From Erysipelotrichaceae bacterium (lineage in GTDB: Bacteria; Bacillota_I; Bacilli_A; Erysipelotrichales; Erysipelotrichaceae), in NCBI GenBank assembly GCA_015058875.1, contig SVBN01000021.1:1-45990 (forward strand): a DNA stretch of 45,990 bases. Reading direction: 5' to 3'. Below are positions 25,476 to 35,365 of this stretch, one piece after another. Numbering within the stretch: position 1 is the first letter of the stretch; each line of letters opens with the position of its first letter. The notes under the pieces were generated by a model that worked only from the letters and a program-made list of their open reading frames with translations, searched no databases and was not told the origin of the DNA. Position numbers and translations under genes: made by a program.

Positions 25476-26417
25476 TCAGACGAGGTTTTCCGGTCTTCCC
25501 TTTATCCATGCATCAAGATTTGCAAAGACAATGTCCGCTCTCTGATCCAGAGCCTCCTGTGTGGCAAAGCCGATATGCGGCGTCAGGAGTGTCGCCGGCG
25601 CATGGATAATCGGATCTTCCCCGAGCGGCGGTTCCTTTTCAAATACATCCAGGCACGCTCCGGCAATCTTCTGATCTTCCAGTGCCCTGATCAGCGCATC
25701 CTGATCCACTACCGGTCCTCTTGCCAGATTGACCAGGACCGCATTTTCCTTCATCATCCCGAGCTGCGCTTCACCGATCAGGCCTTCTGTCTCTTTATTC
25801 AGCGGGCAGTGCAGAAGCACAATATCCGAGTTCTTCAGCAGTGTTTCCAGATCGCAGATCTGCACATAATCCGGGATATCATCCGTCTTATGCTTTTTAT
25901 TGGCAAGAATCTCTGCACCGAAAGCATGGAAGAGTTCGCCGCTTCTTCTTCCGATTGCGCCATATCCGACAATACCGACTGTCTTTCCCTTGATTTCCAT
26001 TCCGATCAGTCCGGTCTTGTCGCCGTTTTTGCGGCAGCGTGCTTCCGTTTCACGCAGTTTTCTGTACAGGGACAGCACCATGCCGACGCCGAGTTCCGCA
26101 ACTGCTTCGGTGGAATATCCGGCCGCATTGGAAAGAACAATTCCCTTCTTCTTTGCCGTATCAACCGCGACATGATTCACGCCGGTAAATGCGATGTCAA
26201 TGAACTTCAGCTGCTCTGCCGCTTCAATGACTTCTGCTTCCAGAGGCATGTTTGCCAGTATCACCGCATCTGCGTCTCTGATTTCTTCTTTCTTCTTCTC
26301 AATATCAGCTGTTCTGTCGAAGTGCACAAACTCCATGTCCTGATATGCGAGCGGTGCTTCCAGTCCCTCCAGTTTATCCTGAGAGATGCCGAGTGATTCC
26401 ATAATGACTGTTTTCAT
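25476..26417 (-). CDS. D-2-hydroxyacid dehydrogenase family protein
   Basis: The 313-residue protein has the NAD-binding fold with VGIVGYGAIGRRSGELFHAFG (about 145-165), the catalytic Arg in NLARGPVVDQDAL, the Glu in ACLDVFEKEPPLGEDP and the His in LTPHIGFATQEAL. It would reduce a 2-keto acid to a D-2-hydroxy acid with NADH, or the reverse. The substrate is not predictable; the family includes D-lactate, glycerate and phosphoglycerate dehydrogenases. It has a strong AGGAGG SD and lies 36 bases after the exonuclease gene, so it is probably the last gene of the 27804-25476 operon. Confidence 0.9.
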   Translation of the reverse strand: MKTVIMESLGISQDKLEGLEAPLAYQDMEFVHFDRTADIEKKKEEIRDADAVILANMPLEAEVIEAAEQLKFIDIAFTGVNHVAVDTAKKKGIVLSNAAGYSTEAVAELGVGMVLSLYRKLRETEARCRKNGDKTGLIGMEIKGKTVGIVGYGAIGRRSGELFHAFGAEILANKKHKTDDIPDYVQICDLETLLKNSDIVLLHCPLNKETEGLIGEAQLGMMKENAVLVNLARGPVVDQDALIRALEDQKIAGACLDVFEKEPPLGEDPIIHAPATLLTPHIGFATQEALDQRADIVFANLDAWIKGRPENLV

Positions 26418-26453
26418 ACAATGGTCCTCCTGCTGATAAATGTCATTTTATGA

Positions 26454-27017
26454 TTACGGTTTCAGTTCCCGTATTCTTGTGTGTGTCTGTTCCAGCAGAT
26501 CTTCGATATCCCAGATCCCTGTCATTTCCATGACTCTTGCCACAATCATCAGGCACCCCATCGCATCGCTTCCGGCGTGATGATGATTCAGCTGAATATC
26601 CAATCGGCTGCACATATCGTTCAGACGATGATGCGGCATATCCCGGAACATCTTTCTGGACAGTTCCACCGTATCGAAATACCGGAGCTCCGGTACTTCT
26701 ATGCCGGTATTGATGCATGCCTGCTTCAGACAGTTCATATCAAATGCAGCATTATGCGCCGCGACAATCGCCCCGTCCGTTTCTTCCTTCAGATGCCTGT
26801 ACACCGTCGCAAAATCCGGCGCATCCAGCACATCGCGGGCACGGATGCCATGCACCTTTGTATTCCACGGGTCAAAATAAAACACATCTTCTTCCGGACG
26901 GATCAGGGAATAATACCGTTCCTCAACCACACCGTCTTCCATCACGGAAACTCCGAGGGCGCATACGCTGGCCGGACTGCGGTTGGCTGTTTCAAAATCA
27001 ATTGCTGTGACCTTCAT
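26454..27017 (-). CDS. DnaQ-like 3'-5' exonuclease
   Basis: The 187-residue protein is a DEDDh exonuclease: TAIDFETANRS (Asp-Glu) near the start, VAAHNAAFDMNCL with the second Asp, and HHHAGSDAMGCL with the His/Asp pair. It trims single-stranded DNA or RNA from the 3' end with two metal ions. The free-standing form suggests a repair or RNA-processing role rather than a polymerase subunit. Its ATG overlaps the ArsR stop by four bases, so translation is coupled. Confidence 0.9.
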   Translation of the reverse strand: MKVTAIDFETANRSPASVCALGVSVMEDGVVEERYYSLIRPEEDVFYFDPWNTKVHGIRARDVLDAPDFATVYRHLKEETDGAIVAAHNAAFDMNCLKQACINTGIEVPELRYFDTVELSRKMFRDMPHHRLNDMCSRLDIQLNHHHAGSDAMGCLMIVARVMEMTGIWDIEDLLEQTHTRIRELKP

Positions 27018-27346
27018 TCCCGGATATGCTCCAGTGCCATACGGTAAATATTCTCAATATGTTCATCCGCCATGGAATAGTACACGCGCTTGCCGATCTT
27101 TCTCGTCCTGACCAGCTTTGTTTTTTTCAATCCTGCCAGCTGATGGCTGACTGCCGAAGCCGACATCTCCAGCAGTTCGCAGAGATCGGAAACGCACAGT
27201 TCATTGACAAACAGCGCACTCATGATCTTCAGGCGGGTACTGTCGGAAAACATATTAAAAATCATCGACATATCATCGTAGTCGTCTTCACTCAGCATCT
27301 GCCGCCGGGACTGTTCGGCCTTTTCGGGATCGACAAACTCACTCAT
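27014..27346 (-). CDS. ArsR/SmtB-family transcriptional regulator
   Basis: The 110-residue protein has a winged helix: MFSDSTRLKIMSALFVNELCVSDLCELL, then MSASAVSHQLAGLKKTKLVRTRKIGKRVYYSM. One Cys pair-like site is seen in ELCVSDLC, where metal sensors have ELCVCDL; only part of the alpha3 metal site is kept. It probably represses its own operon or a metal or stress gene set, but no transporter is next to it. It overlaps the membrane-protein gene upstream and the exonuclease downstream, each by four bases. Confidence 0.88.
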   Translation of the reverse strand: MSEFVDPEKAEQSRRQMLSEDDYDDMSMIFNMFSDSTRLKIMSALFVNELCVSDLCELLEMSASAVSHQLAGLKKTKLVRTRKIGKRVYYSMADEHIENIYRMALEHIRE

Positions 27347-27804
27347 ACTCTTCCCTCTTTCATGCGCACGTTTTTGATTTCCTTGTTCGGCGCATACATA
27401 TTCATATAACGTGCAGCCCGGCGCTTGGAATACAGTTCAATTGCATGCATTGTCCCGTCAGTCAGAGTGACAACCAGATCATCGCTTGCCGGATGCCATT
27501 CATACTGCCAGCTGACAATTTCATCCCAGTAAATCATTGTGCATTCACTCCGGTCGCTGCAGTTATACAGAAGCAGACGTTCCGGTGTAAACGTGACCAG
27601 CACCCGGTCCGGCAGAAGCGCAAGACAGAACAGCGCAAACATTGCCATGGCTACGCCGATAGCCTGCCAGACTCTTCCGGCAAACAGAAGCGCAACGCCT
27701 CCGGCCAGCATCAGGCACAGTACGCCGACCGGCTTGACACGGATCATATGAACCGGCCCTTCGGAGCTTGGAATATTTCTGATTTTTATTACCTGGGATC
27801 TCAT
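27343..27804 (-). CDS. Small membrane protein with PH-like C-terminal domain
   Basis: The 153-residue protein has two adjacent membrane segments (about 27-66, VGVLCLMLAGGVALLFAG and AIGVAMAMFALFCLALL), then a beta-rich domain (VLVTFTPERLLLYNCSDRSECTMIYWDEIVSWQYEW) with the look of bacterial PH-like domains. Its function is unknown. It is the first gene of the ArsR-exonuclease-dehydrogenase operon. An extended -10, TGATATAAT, ends six bases before its ATG and there is no SD, so the operon mRNA seems leaderless. Confidence 0.65.
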   Translation of the reverse strand: MRSQVIKIRNIPSSEGPVHMIRVKPVGVLCLMLAGGVALLFAGRVWQAIGVAMAMFALFCLALLPDRVLVTFTPERLLLYNCSDRSECTMIYWDEIVSWQYEWHPASDDLVVTLTDGTMHAIELYSKRRAARYMNMYAPNKEIKNVRMKEGRV

Positions 27805-27810
27805 ATGGCT

Positions 27811-27819
27811 ATTATATCA
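27811..27819 (-). promoter_or_regulatory. Extended -10 for a leaderless operon mRNA
   Basis: TGATATAAT on the minus strand, then AGCCAT and the ATG at 27804. A consensus TATAAT in the opposite direction at 27845-27850 serves tgt. Confidence 0.6.
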
Positions 27820-27850
27820 CCGTTTCCGCCCCAGAAAATGTCTGCTATAA

Positions 27851-29002
<1,152 letters not shown>

Positions 29003-29040
29003 TTTCCTCATTTTATGAGGCATTCGCGTCCATATGTCAG

Positions 29041-29069
29041 TTTACTATCTGATTTTCTCCTGCTAGAAT
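29041..29069 (+). promoter_or_regulatory. Promoter of the DegV gene
   Basis: TTTACT (29041-29046), 17 bases, then TAGAAT (29064-29069) with a TG extension. A GGGGGG-type SD precedes the ATG at 29099. Confidence 0.6.
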
Positions 29070-29098
29070 AAAGGCCAACGCGTAAAGGGGGGTATTTT

Positions 29099-29980
29099 AT
29101 GCGTGAATATATACTTGCGACAGCTTCCACAGCTGACCTGACATCTGATTATCTGAACGACCACAATATTCCGTATATTCCTTATACGTTTACGATTGAC
29201 GATAAAGTATTCACAGACGACTGCCGTGAAGAAACAAAGGCAATGCTTTACAGGGAAATGCGCTCGGGAAAATCAGTCGGTACTTCAGCCATTACGGAAT
29301 ATGCATATTATGAATTCTTTAAAGGATTGATGGATACCGGAAAGGATGTCATCTATGTGGATATGTCCGGTGCGATTTCCAGTTCCATCCAGCATGCGGA
29401 ACAGGCAGTCAAAACAATCCGAAAAGAATATCCGGATCAGAAGATCTGGTTCATCGACAGCTACTGCATCACCGGCGGTCTGGCATTGTTCTTCCGCCGC
29501 CTTGTCGCCATGCACGAAAACGGCGCTTCCTATGACGAAGTCGTTGAATGGGGAGAAACGCACAAGAAAGAATACATTCACAGGTTCATGGTCGACGACC
29601 TCCAGTGGCTGAGACGCGGCGGCCGACTGTCCAACGCATCCGCCGTTATCGGAACTATGCTTTCCATCAAGCCCGAGATCTGTGTGGACAATAACGGCAA
29701 GCTTGTTTCCTACGGCACAAAGCACGGCAGAAAAAAGGTAATGCGTTCTCTGGTGGATGCTCTGAAAGATGACATGTCCGAAGCAACCGCCTCGGAGATT
29801 GTCGTCATTCATACCGATACACCGGAAGATGCGCAGAAGCTGGCCGACAGCATCCGTGAAACCTATCCGCAGCTGAAGGATGCCGCCATTCAGATCATGA
29901 CGCTCGGTCCCACGATCGCCGCGCATGTCGGCCCCGGATTCCTGGCAATCGCATACCACGGAACCCACCGCAGCGCATAA
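29099..29980 (+). CDS. DegV family fatty-acid-binding protein
   Basis: The 293-residue protein has the DegV layout: an early TASTADLTSDYLNDHNI with the TxxSTAD start, KSVGTSAITE for the acyl carboxylate, VDMSGAISSSIQ, WLRRGGRLSNASAVIG, and GPTIAAHVGPGFLAIAY at the end. The family (FakB) holds a fatty acid for phosphorylation by FakA, feeding exogenous fatty acids into lipids. No fakA is adjacent. A single-gene unit with its own promoter and a strong terminator. Confidence 0.92.
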   Translation: MREYILATASTADLTSDYLNDHNIPYIPYTFTIDDKVFTDDCREETKAMLYREMRSGKSVGTSAITEYAYYEFFKGLMDTGKDVIYVDMSGAISSSIQHAEQAVKTIRKEYPDQKIWFIDSYCITGGLALFFRRLVAMHENGASYDEVVEWGETHKKEYIHRFMVDDLQWLRRGGRLSNASAVIGTMLSIKPEICVDNNGKLVSYGTKHGRKKVMRSLVDALKDDMSEATASEIVVIHTDTPEDAQKLADSIRETYPQLKDAAIQIMTLGPTIAAHVGPGFLAIAYHGTHRSA

Positions 29981-29984
29981 CTTC

Positions 29985-30007
29985 ACCGCCTGAAACGGCG
30001 GTTTTTA
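29985..30007 (+). terminator. Terminator of the DegV gene
   Basis: ACCGCC-TGAAA-CGGCGGT followed by a T run. Confidence 0.85.
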
Positions 30008-30020
30008 TTTGCATGCACAG

Positions 30021-30068
30021 AAAAAGAGCAGTTCTCTGCATTCATGCTTCAAACTGTTCTGTCTTTTT
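30021..30068 (-). terminator. Terminator of the M32 peptidase gene
   Basis: On the minus strand AAAAAGA ... CAGTT pairs with AACTG ... TCTTTTT, with an inner GCAT/ATGC stem. Confidence 0.6.
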
Positions 30069-30086
30069 CCGAAATGATTATCTGTC

Positions 30087-31592
30087 TCAGCCGAGATGAT
30101 ACAGCTTTGTATACTTGTCTTCCAGATAATCCAGATAGTAATCCGGATCAAACGGTTCTCCTGTTGCCATACGCATGATCTCATCCGCATTGTAACGGCA
30201 GCCGTATTTATGGATATGTTCCTTCAGCCAGTTCATGATCACATCATAATGGCTGTTTCTGAGCAGGTCATCCACATCGATCTGCTGTCTCATTGCGTGC
30301 ACAAACTGCGCCGCGAATGCGCTTCCGAGCGCATAGGTCGGGAAGTATCCGAAGCTTCCGTCCGCCCAGTGCACATCCTGCAGGATGCCGTCTCTGGCTG
30401 TCGGAGACTTGATGCCGAGATACTTTTCATACATTGCGTCCCAGGTCTGATCGAGTCCCTCCGTGGAGATTGTCCCTTCAAACAGGCCGCGTTCAATTTC
30501 ATAACGGATGACGATATGCAGCGGATAGGTCAGTTCGTCTGCCTCCGTACGGATCAGGGAAGGCTCGGACGCATTCAGCGCCGCAAGGAAGTGTTCCTGA
30601 TCAACGCCCTTCAGCTGTTCCGGGAACATCTCCTTCAGTTTCGGATAATTGGCTTCCCAGAATGCCGCGGAACGGCCGAGATAGTTTTCGCACAGTCTGG
30701 ACTGTGACTCATGCATTCCGCTGGAAATGCCCCAATTGAAGATCGTACCGTCATATTCCTCAGCCACCTGATGCATGTAATATCCGTGTCCGGATTCATG
30801 GATCGTGGACAGAAGCGCAGACATCGGACGCTCCGGCAGATACTTTGTTGTAATACGGATATCATTCCCGCACAGTCCGCTGGTAAACGGATGCTCGGTC
30901 TCATTCTGATATCCCCAGGACTTGTCGAAGTGCAGGTATTCCAGCATGTAATCCATATATTTTTTCTGCAGTTCCACCGGATACTCGCATTCAATAAACG
31001 AAGTATCAATCTGTTCTGCCTCAGTCACCTTTTTGATCAGCGGCACCAGGCGCTCTTTCACACGGTTAAAGAAGACATCATACTTTTCACGGGTCATTCC
31101 CGGTTCAAAATCATCCAGCATCTGATCATACAGGTCCAGACTGCTGTCACGATAGGAATACATCTTCTTCTGTGCTTCAATCACCTTTTTCAGATACGGC
31201 TCAAAGATGGAATAATCACTTGCATTCTTCGCTTTCAGCCATGCCCCGTAGGACTCATTTCTCAAAAGATCAAACGCAACATATTCATCTTTGGGAACAG
31301 AGAGCACTTTATTGATCTCATGATCATACAGTTCGATCATTTTGCGGTCGTCACCGGTGACGCCTTCATCTGCCAGCAGTTCTTTTCTCAGCTTTGCCAT
31401 TTCCGGATCTGTTTCAATACTGAACAGTTCCCCGGAAAGGATCGCCGTACGCTCGTCACGGAACGCACTGCCGTCCACCGGCGCCAGCGTCTGCTTGTCA
31501 ATTCCGATCAGAGCCAGTGCCATCTGATAGGCAGACATCCGCTTCACCCATTCATAAAATTTCTTCAGATTTTCTTCTCTCGACATTTTCAT
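30087..31592 (-). CDS. M32 family metallocarboxypeptidase
   Basis: The 501-residue all-helical protein has the zinc motif HESGH (about 265) in STIHESGHGYYMHQV, followed by GISSGMHESQSRLCENYLGRS with the third ligand Glu, and HWADGSFGYFPTYALGSAFAAQ near the C-terminus. These match the M32 (thermostable carboxypeptidase 1) family, which removes C-terminal residues from peptides in the cytoplasm. It starts 31 bases after the radical SAM gene and could be the last gene of the MATE-Memo-radical SAM operon. A GGAAG SD precedes the start. Confidence 0.93.
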   Translation of the reverse strand: MKMSREENLKKFYEWVKRMSAYQMALALIGIDKQTLAPVDGSAFRDERTAILSGELFSIETDPEMAKLRKELLADEGVTGDDRKMIELYDHEINKVLSVPKDEYVAFDLLRNESYGAWLKAKNASDYSIFEPYLKKVIEAQKKMYSYRDSSLDLYDQMLDDFEPGMTREKYDVFFNRVKERLVPLIKKVTEAEQIDTSFIECEYPVELQKKYMDYMLEYLHFDKSWGYQNETEHPFTSGLCGNDIRITTKYLPERPMSALLSTIHESGHGYYMHQVAEEYDGTIFNWGISSGMHESQSRLCENYLGRSAAFWEANYPKLKEMFPEQLKGVDQEHFLAALNASEPSLIRTEADELTYPLHIVIRYEIERGLFEGTISTEGLDQTWDAMYEKYLGIKSPTARDGILQDVHWADGSFGYFPTYALGSAFAAQFVHAMRQQIDVDDLLRNSHYDVIMNWLKEHIHKYGCRYNADEIMRMATGEPFDPDYYLDYLEDKYTKLYHLG

Positions 31593-31623
31593 TCTCGCTT
31601 TCTTCCGACATTATATCTGATTC

Positions 31624-32445
31624 TTACCACACATTCCCAAGATATACATACTTCAGATGCTTTTCCGCCGCCGCCTTCATTTCATGCAGCTTTTCTTTTT
31701 CTGTCGGCGGTATCGTATACCGGTAGTTCGGAAAATACCGGCTCAGATGCAGGACAATTTCCGGATTCACTTCCGAAAGCCATTCCGCCTGTGTTTCAAT
31801 CCACCCTGTACTGTCATTTTTTCCCGGCACCACCAGCGTCGTCACTTCGACATGGCAGGATTTTGCGGCTTCCCGGATTGTATTACGTACCGTCTCATAA
31901 TCTCCGCCAAGCTCCCTGTAAAACACTTCATCCCCTTTGAGATCGATATTCATCGCATCGGTATAAGGAAGAATCTTCTCCAGGGTTCCCGGTTCCACGC
32001 AGCCGTTGGTCACCGCGACGATCTTCTTCTCTTCTTTTTTCACCAGCTCCGCAGTTTCAATCAGATACTCCCAGCTGATCAGCGGTTCATTGTAGGTAAA
32101 TGCAATCCCCAGATTCTCCGGAATACGGCAGGCAAGTTCCGCAAGCTCCTGCGGGGAGTATTCCACGGTTCTGACTTCGTTTTCCCCGTGCATGGAAATC
32201 GGATGGTTCTGACAGAACGGACAGGAAAGGTTGCAGCCGAAAGAACCGACGGAAAGGATCTTTGCGCCCGGGTAAAAATGCTTCAGCGGTTTCTTCTCAA
32301 CCGGATCCACAGCAATTCCGGTCAGCTTCCCGTAATTCGCCGGCACATTCACTCCATCCCGGTTCCGCCTTGCCCTGCACCGCCCGGTCTTTCCTTCCGG
32401 GATCAGACAGTGATGCGGACAGATTTCGCATCTGATCTCAGACAT
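31624..32445 (-). CDS. amrS: AmmeMemoRadiSam system radical SAM enzyme
   Basis: The 273-residue protein starts MSEIRCEICPHHCLIPEG, a Cys-rich head, and has the radical SAM motif in GCNLSCPFCQN (CxxxCxxC). FTYNEPLISWEYL and VAVTNGCVEPGTL follow, as in the AmrS and pyruvate-formate-lyase-activase-like group. It would cleave SAM to a 5'-deoxyadenosyl radical with a 4Fe-4S cluster; the substrate is unknown. The ATG at 32445 overlaps the Memo-AMMECR1 stop by eight bases (ATGTCTGA), so the two are coupled. A TTG at 32469 lacks an SD and is rejected. Confidence 0.92.
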   Translation of the reverse strand: MSEIRCEICPHHCLIPEGKTGRCRARRNRDGVNVPANYGKLTGIAVDPVEKKPLKHFYPGAKILSVGSFGCNLSCPFCQNHPISMHGENEVRTVEYSPQELAELACRIPENLGIAFTYNEPLISWEYLIETAELVKKEEKKIVAVTNGCVEPGTLEKILPYTDAMNIDLKGDEVFYRELGGDYETVRNTIREAAKSCHVEVTTLVVPGKNDSTGWIETQAEWLSEVNPEIVLHLSRYFPNYRYTIPPTEKEKLHEMKAAAEKHLKYVYLGNVW

Positions 32446-33823
32446 GACGGATTGCCTCAAACCGTTCAATGATCAGATCGTCATCCGCAGGATCAATCTT
32501 CCCTTTCGAACAGGCAATGGATATCTGCTGCTCCGCGCTGTCCACGCCATCCAGATCCGGAAGAAGTACGCCGCGCTTTCCTCTGCAGGAACAGATGACG
32601 CCGTACCGCTTCGGATCCAGCTGACTCCTGTCGGCAATCATTTCCGGTTCGCTCAGCTCATCGACGCTGATATCCAGAAACGGCAGTTCCTCTTCTTCAA
32701 CCGGAATAAAACGCGGATCTCTGGAACAGGCACTGACCGCATTGCGGATGATTTCTTCCGCAATACTGTCATACACCGGTTCAATCGTTCCGATACATCC
32801 GCGCAGATCCCCGCCTTTGTGAATCGAGACAAATACACCTGCCCTGCGTGCAGTCAGTTCTGAAGGAAGATCCTCCGGCATTTCCATTCTTCTGTCGGTT
32901 CTGACATATGATTCCACGCTCTTCCAGGCAAGCTGCACAAACGGATCGGCATTCTTTCTCAGTAATGCAAGACGTTCTGTTTCTTTCCTGTCGTATTGTT
33001 CCAGAAAATGTCTTGATGCATCTTTCCCCAGTATGTCATAGGAGACAATACCGTACCCGACGCCAAAGGTCGCTTCATGGGAATATACATGCGGCTTCAC
33101 AGCCAGTCCGTCCAGAATCCCTGCCATGATGCAGAAAGAACGATGTCCGCATTCCATGGATCTGTTCAGCAGAACGGGATCATATTGAAGCAGGTCCATA
33201 AACTCTGCTTCGCCCATTGTTTTCATGATTTTCTCATCATACTGCGGTCCTTCCTCACGGTATCCGTACGGACCGTCTGCTTTCTGACAATGCGCCAGAT
33301 CACCGCTTCCGATGACTGCGATTCTTCTGCTCAGTTTTTCTGCAGTTGCGGCAATATACATGCCGAAGCGGTAATGATCCCGCAATGAGAGACCGGAAAG
33401 ACCGATCCTGACAAGCTTATAATCAGACATATGCTGATCCAGGAAATACAGGGGCACCATTGTTCCGTGATCCAGCTCAGGCTGCCGGTCGTACTCTGTT
33501 CCCGCAGGGAAATGATCCTGCAGGCAGAGCTGCGAAAGCTCATACGCAAACTCCCGGTCATATACCTTTTCAAAGGCGACTGCTCCGGCGCCGAATCTCC
33601 CCAGATCGCCATACGCTTCCGCACCGGAAGAAACATTAAAGAAATCACGGTACATCAATGCATGCGGAGAAAGAACAATGACTGTTTCCGGTTTCATCTC
33701 TGCGATCTCCTTTGAAACAGCATGAAAACCGTCCAGTGTACTCTGAATCTTTTTCTCTTCCCCTTTGCCGACTTCGTGCACCGCAATGGGCGGATGGGGA
33801 ACCATTATCGCTTTTACTATCAT
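32438..33823 (-). CDS. Memo-AMMECR1 fusion protein (AmmeMemoRadiSam system)
   Basis: The 461-residue protein fuses two domains. Residues 1-270 match Memo/LigB, a class III extradiol dioxygenase fold: MVPHPPIAVHEVG, VIVLSPHALMYRDFF, LDHGTMVPLYFL and IGSGDLAHC supply the His-rich metal site. Residues 285-461 are AMMECR1, shown by the invariant LRGCIGTIEP and the FLDISVDELSEP and KRYGVICSCRGKRGVLLPD blocks. Memo, AMMECR1 and the radical SAM protein co-occur across all domains of life but no pathway has been defined. A GGAGG SD precedes the start. The MATE gene lies 50 bases upstream, possibly in the same transcript. Confidence 0.92.
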   Translation of the reverse strand: MIVKAIMVPHPPIAVHEVGKGEEKKIQSTLDGFHAVSKEIAEMKPETVIVLSPHALMYRDFFNVSSGAEAYGDLGRFGAGAVAFEKVYDREFAYELSQLCLQDHFPAGTEYDRQPELDHGTMVPLYFLDQHMSDYKLVRIGLSGLSLRDHYRFGMYIAATAEKLSRRIAVIGSGDLAHCQKADGPYGYREEGPQYDEKIMKTMGEAEFMDLLQYDPVLLNRSMECGHRSFCIMAGILDGLAVKPHVYSHEATFGVGYGIVSYDILGKDASRHFLEQYDRKETERLALLRKNADPFVQLAWKSVESYVRTDRRMEMPEDLPSELTARRAGVFVSIHKGGDLRGCIGTIEPVYDSIAEEIIRNAVSACSRDPRFIPVEEEELPFLDISVDELSEPEMIADRSQLDPKRYGVICSCRGKRGVLLPDLDGVDSAEQQISIACSKGKIDPADDDLIIERFEAIRHV

Positions 33824-33873
33824 GACGGACCTCCGCTTTCATTGTACGTCATGACCATCAGAAAATGCAGACT

Positions 33874-35253
33874 TTATACAGCCTGCATCATCATGGATCT
33901 TTGTTTTAATGAGCGTCTCAGCCATCCGCCTTCCAGATAATAGGCAAGGAAAAGCACGCTTGTCAGTATCCAGGAAATCGGATAGCACCGCAATGTATCG
34001 AATATGCTCTGCGAAGGATAGAACAGAATCCAGAGAATTCTCATAGCCCCGACGCCCAGTCCTGTCATGATCATCGGTACCAGGGAATCACCGCAGGCAC
34101 GGATGGAAGAGGAAAGAATCTCAACAAATACAAATGTCGGCCAAAACGGACACAGATATCTCAGCAGTTCCATTCCGATCCGTATAACCTCCCGGTCCGG
34201 TGTGAACAGCCGGTAGAAGAATGGCCCGAAGAACCAGCAGGCTGCTGAAATCGCCCCGGTAATCAGAAGATACATCATTGTGCCCTGACGGATTCCCTTT
34301 TTCACACGGGCAACATTTCCTGCGCCGAAATTCTGCCCCGAGAATGTCAGCATTGCGGTTCCGAATGCACCGCTGGCATTCCAGAACAGAGCATCGATCT
34401 TTCCGAAGGCCGTATATGCAGCGACTGTATCGGTGCCGTAACTGTTGACACCGGACTGGATAAAGAGATTCGCAAAGCCGTAAAGCGTTGCCTGAATGCC
34501 GGTCGGGAGCCCGATGATCAGGATCCGTTTCAGCACATCCTTATCAAAATGAAGCTTCTTCAGTTCGAAATGGTAGCTTTCGTGCGTATGACTCAGAACC
34601 ATAAGCGTCAGTACACAGCTGATCAGCTGTGAGATCACAGTCGCGACCGCAACGCCGCGCACGCCCCATCCGCCGATCGCCACAAACAGAATATCCAGAA
34701 TAATATTTGTAATGCAGGACGCAATCAGAAAGTACAGCGGCCGTCTGGAATCGCCGATCGCCCTGAGCACTCCTGCCCCGGTGTTGTAGATCATTGTCGG
34801 AATCATGCCGAGCATATAGATTCTCATATAGGACAGTGAATACGGATAGATCGCATCCGGTACATTCAGCAGTTTCAGAATGGTTCCTGCCCCGTATAAT
34901 CCGAACAATGTCAGTACCGCTCCGAGAGACACCGCCAGAAACATGCCGGAATAAACACCTTTCTGCACGCCTTCCCTCTCTCCCGATCCGTAATACTGGG
35001 CAATGATGACCGTTGCGCCGGAAGATAGTCCTGTCACAAACCCGACCAGCAGATTGATGACCGTCCCGGTGGAACCGCCGACTGCACCGAGCGCTTCCTT
35101 GCCGACAAAATTTCCGACGACAATCGCATCCGCCGTATTGTACAGTTGCTGGAACAGTGTACCGAACAGAACCGGAAAGAAAAACAGAAGGATCTGCTGG
35201 GAGATATTGCCGTTCAGCAGATCCGGCTTGACACGTTTTATTCTATACTTCAT
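33874..35253 (-). CDS. MATE family efflux transporter
   Basis: The 459-residue protein has twelve membrane segments in two similar halves. DLLNGNISQQILLFFFPVLFGTLFQQLYNTADAIVVG (start) and AFWNASGAFGTAMLTFSGQNFGAGN-like (SGQNFGAGNVARVKKG) are typical of the DinF/VmrA-like MATE group. It exports organic cations or metabolites using a proton or sodium gradient. The substrate is unknown. An AGGAGG SD precedes the start. No terminator is visible between it and the Memo-AMMECR1 gene 50 bases on, so co-transcription is plausible. Confidence 0.93.
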   Translation of the reverse strand: MKYRIKRVKPDLLNGNISQQILLFFFPVLFGTLFQQLYNTADAIVVGNFVGKEALGAVGGSTGTVINLLVGFVTGLSSGATVIIAQYYGSGEREGVQKGVYSGMFLAVSLGAVLTLFGLYGAGTILKLLNVPDAIYPYSLSYMRIYMLGMIPTMIYNTGAGVLRAIGDSRRPLYFLIASCITNIILDILFVAIGGWGVRGVAVATVISQLISCVLTLMVLSHTHESYHFELKKLHFDKDVLKRILIIGLPTGIQATLYGFANLFIQSGVNSYGTDTVAAYTAFGKIDALFWNASGAFGTAMLTFSGQNFGAGNVARVKKGIRQGTMMYLLITGAISAACWFFGPFFYRLFTPDREVIRIGMELLRYLCPFWPTFVFVEILSSSIRACGDSLVPMIMTGLGVGAMRILWILFYPSQSIFDTLRCYPISWILTSVLFLAYYLEGGWLRRSLKQRSMMMQAV

Positions 35254-35365
35254 ATACGCAGCCTCCTGAGACTGCTATGCGCTATCTTAACACTTATGAC
35301 GAAAAGATAAAGTGTTTTGCGCAAATTGATTTACAATGAATTTATGCGAAAGGAGAGTACATATT

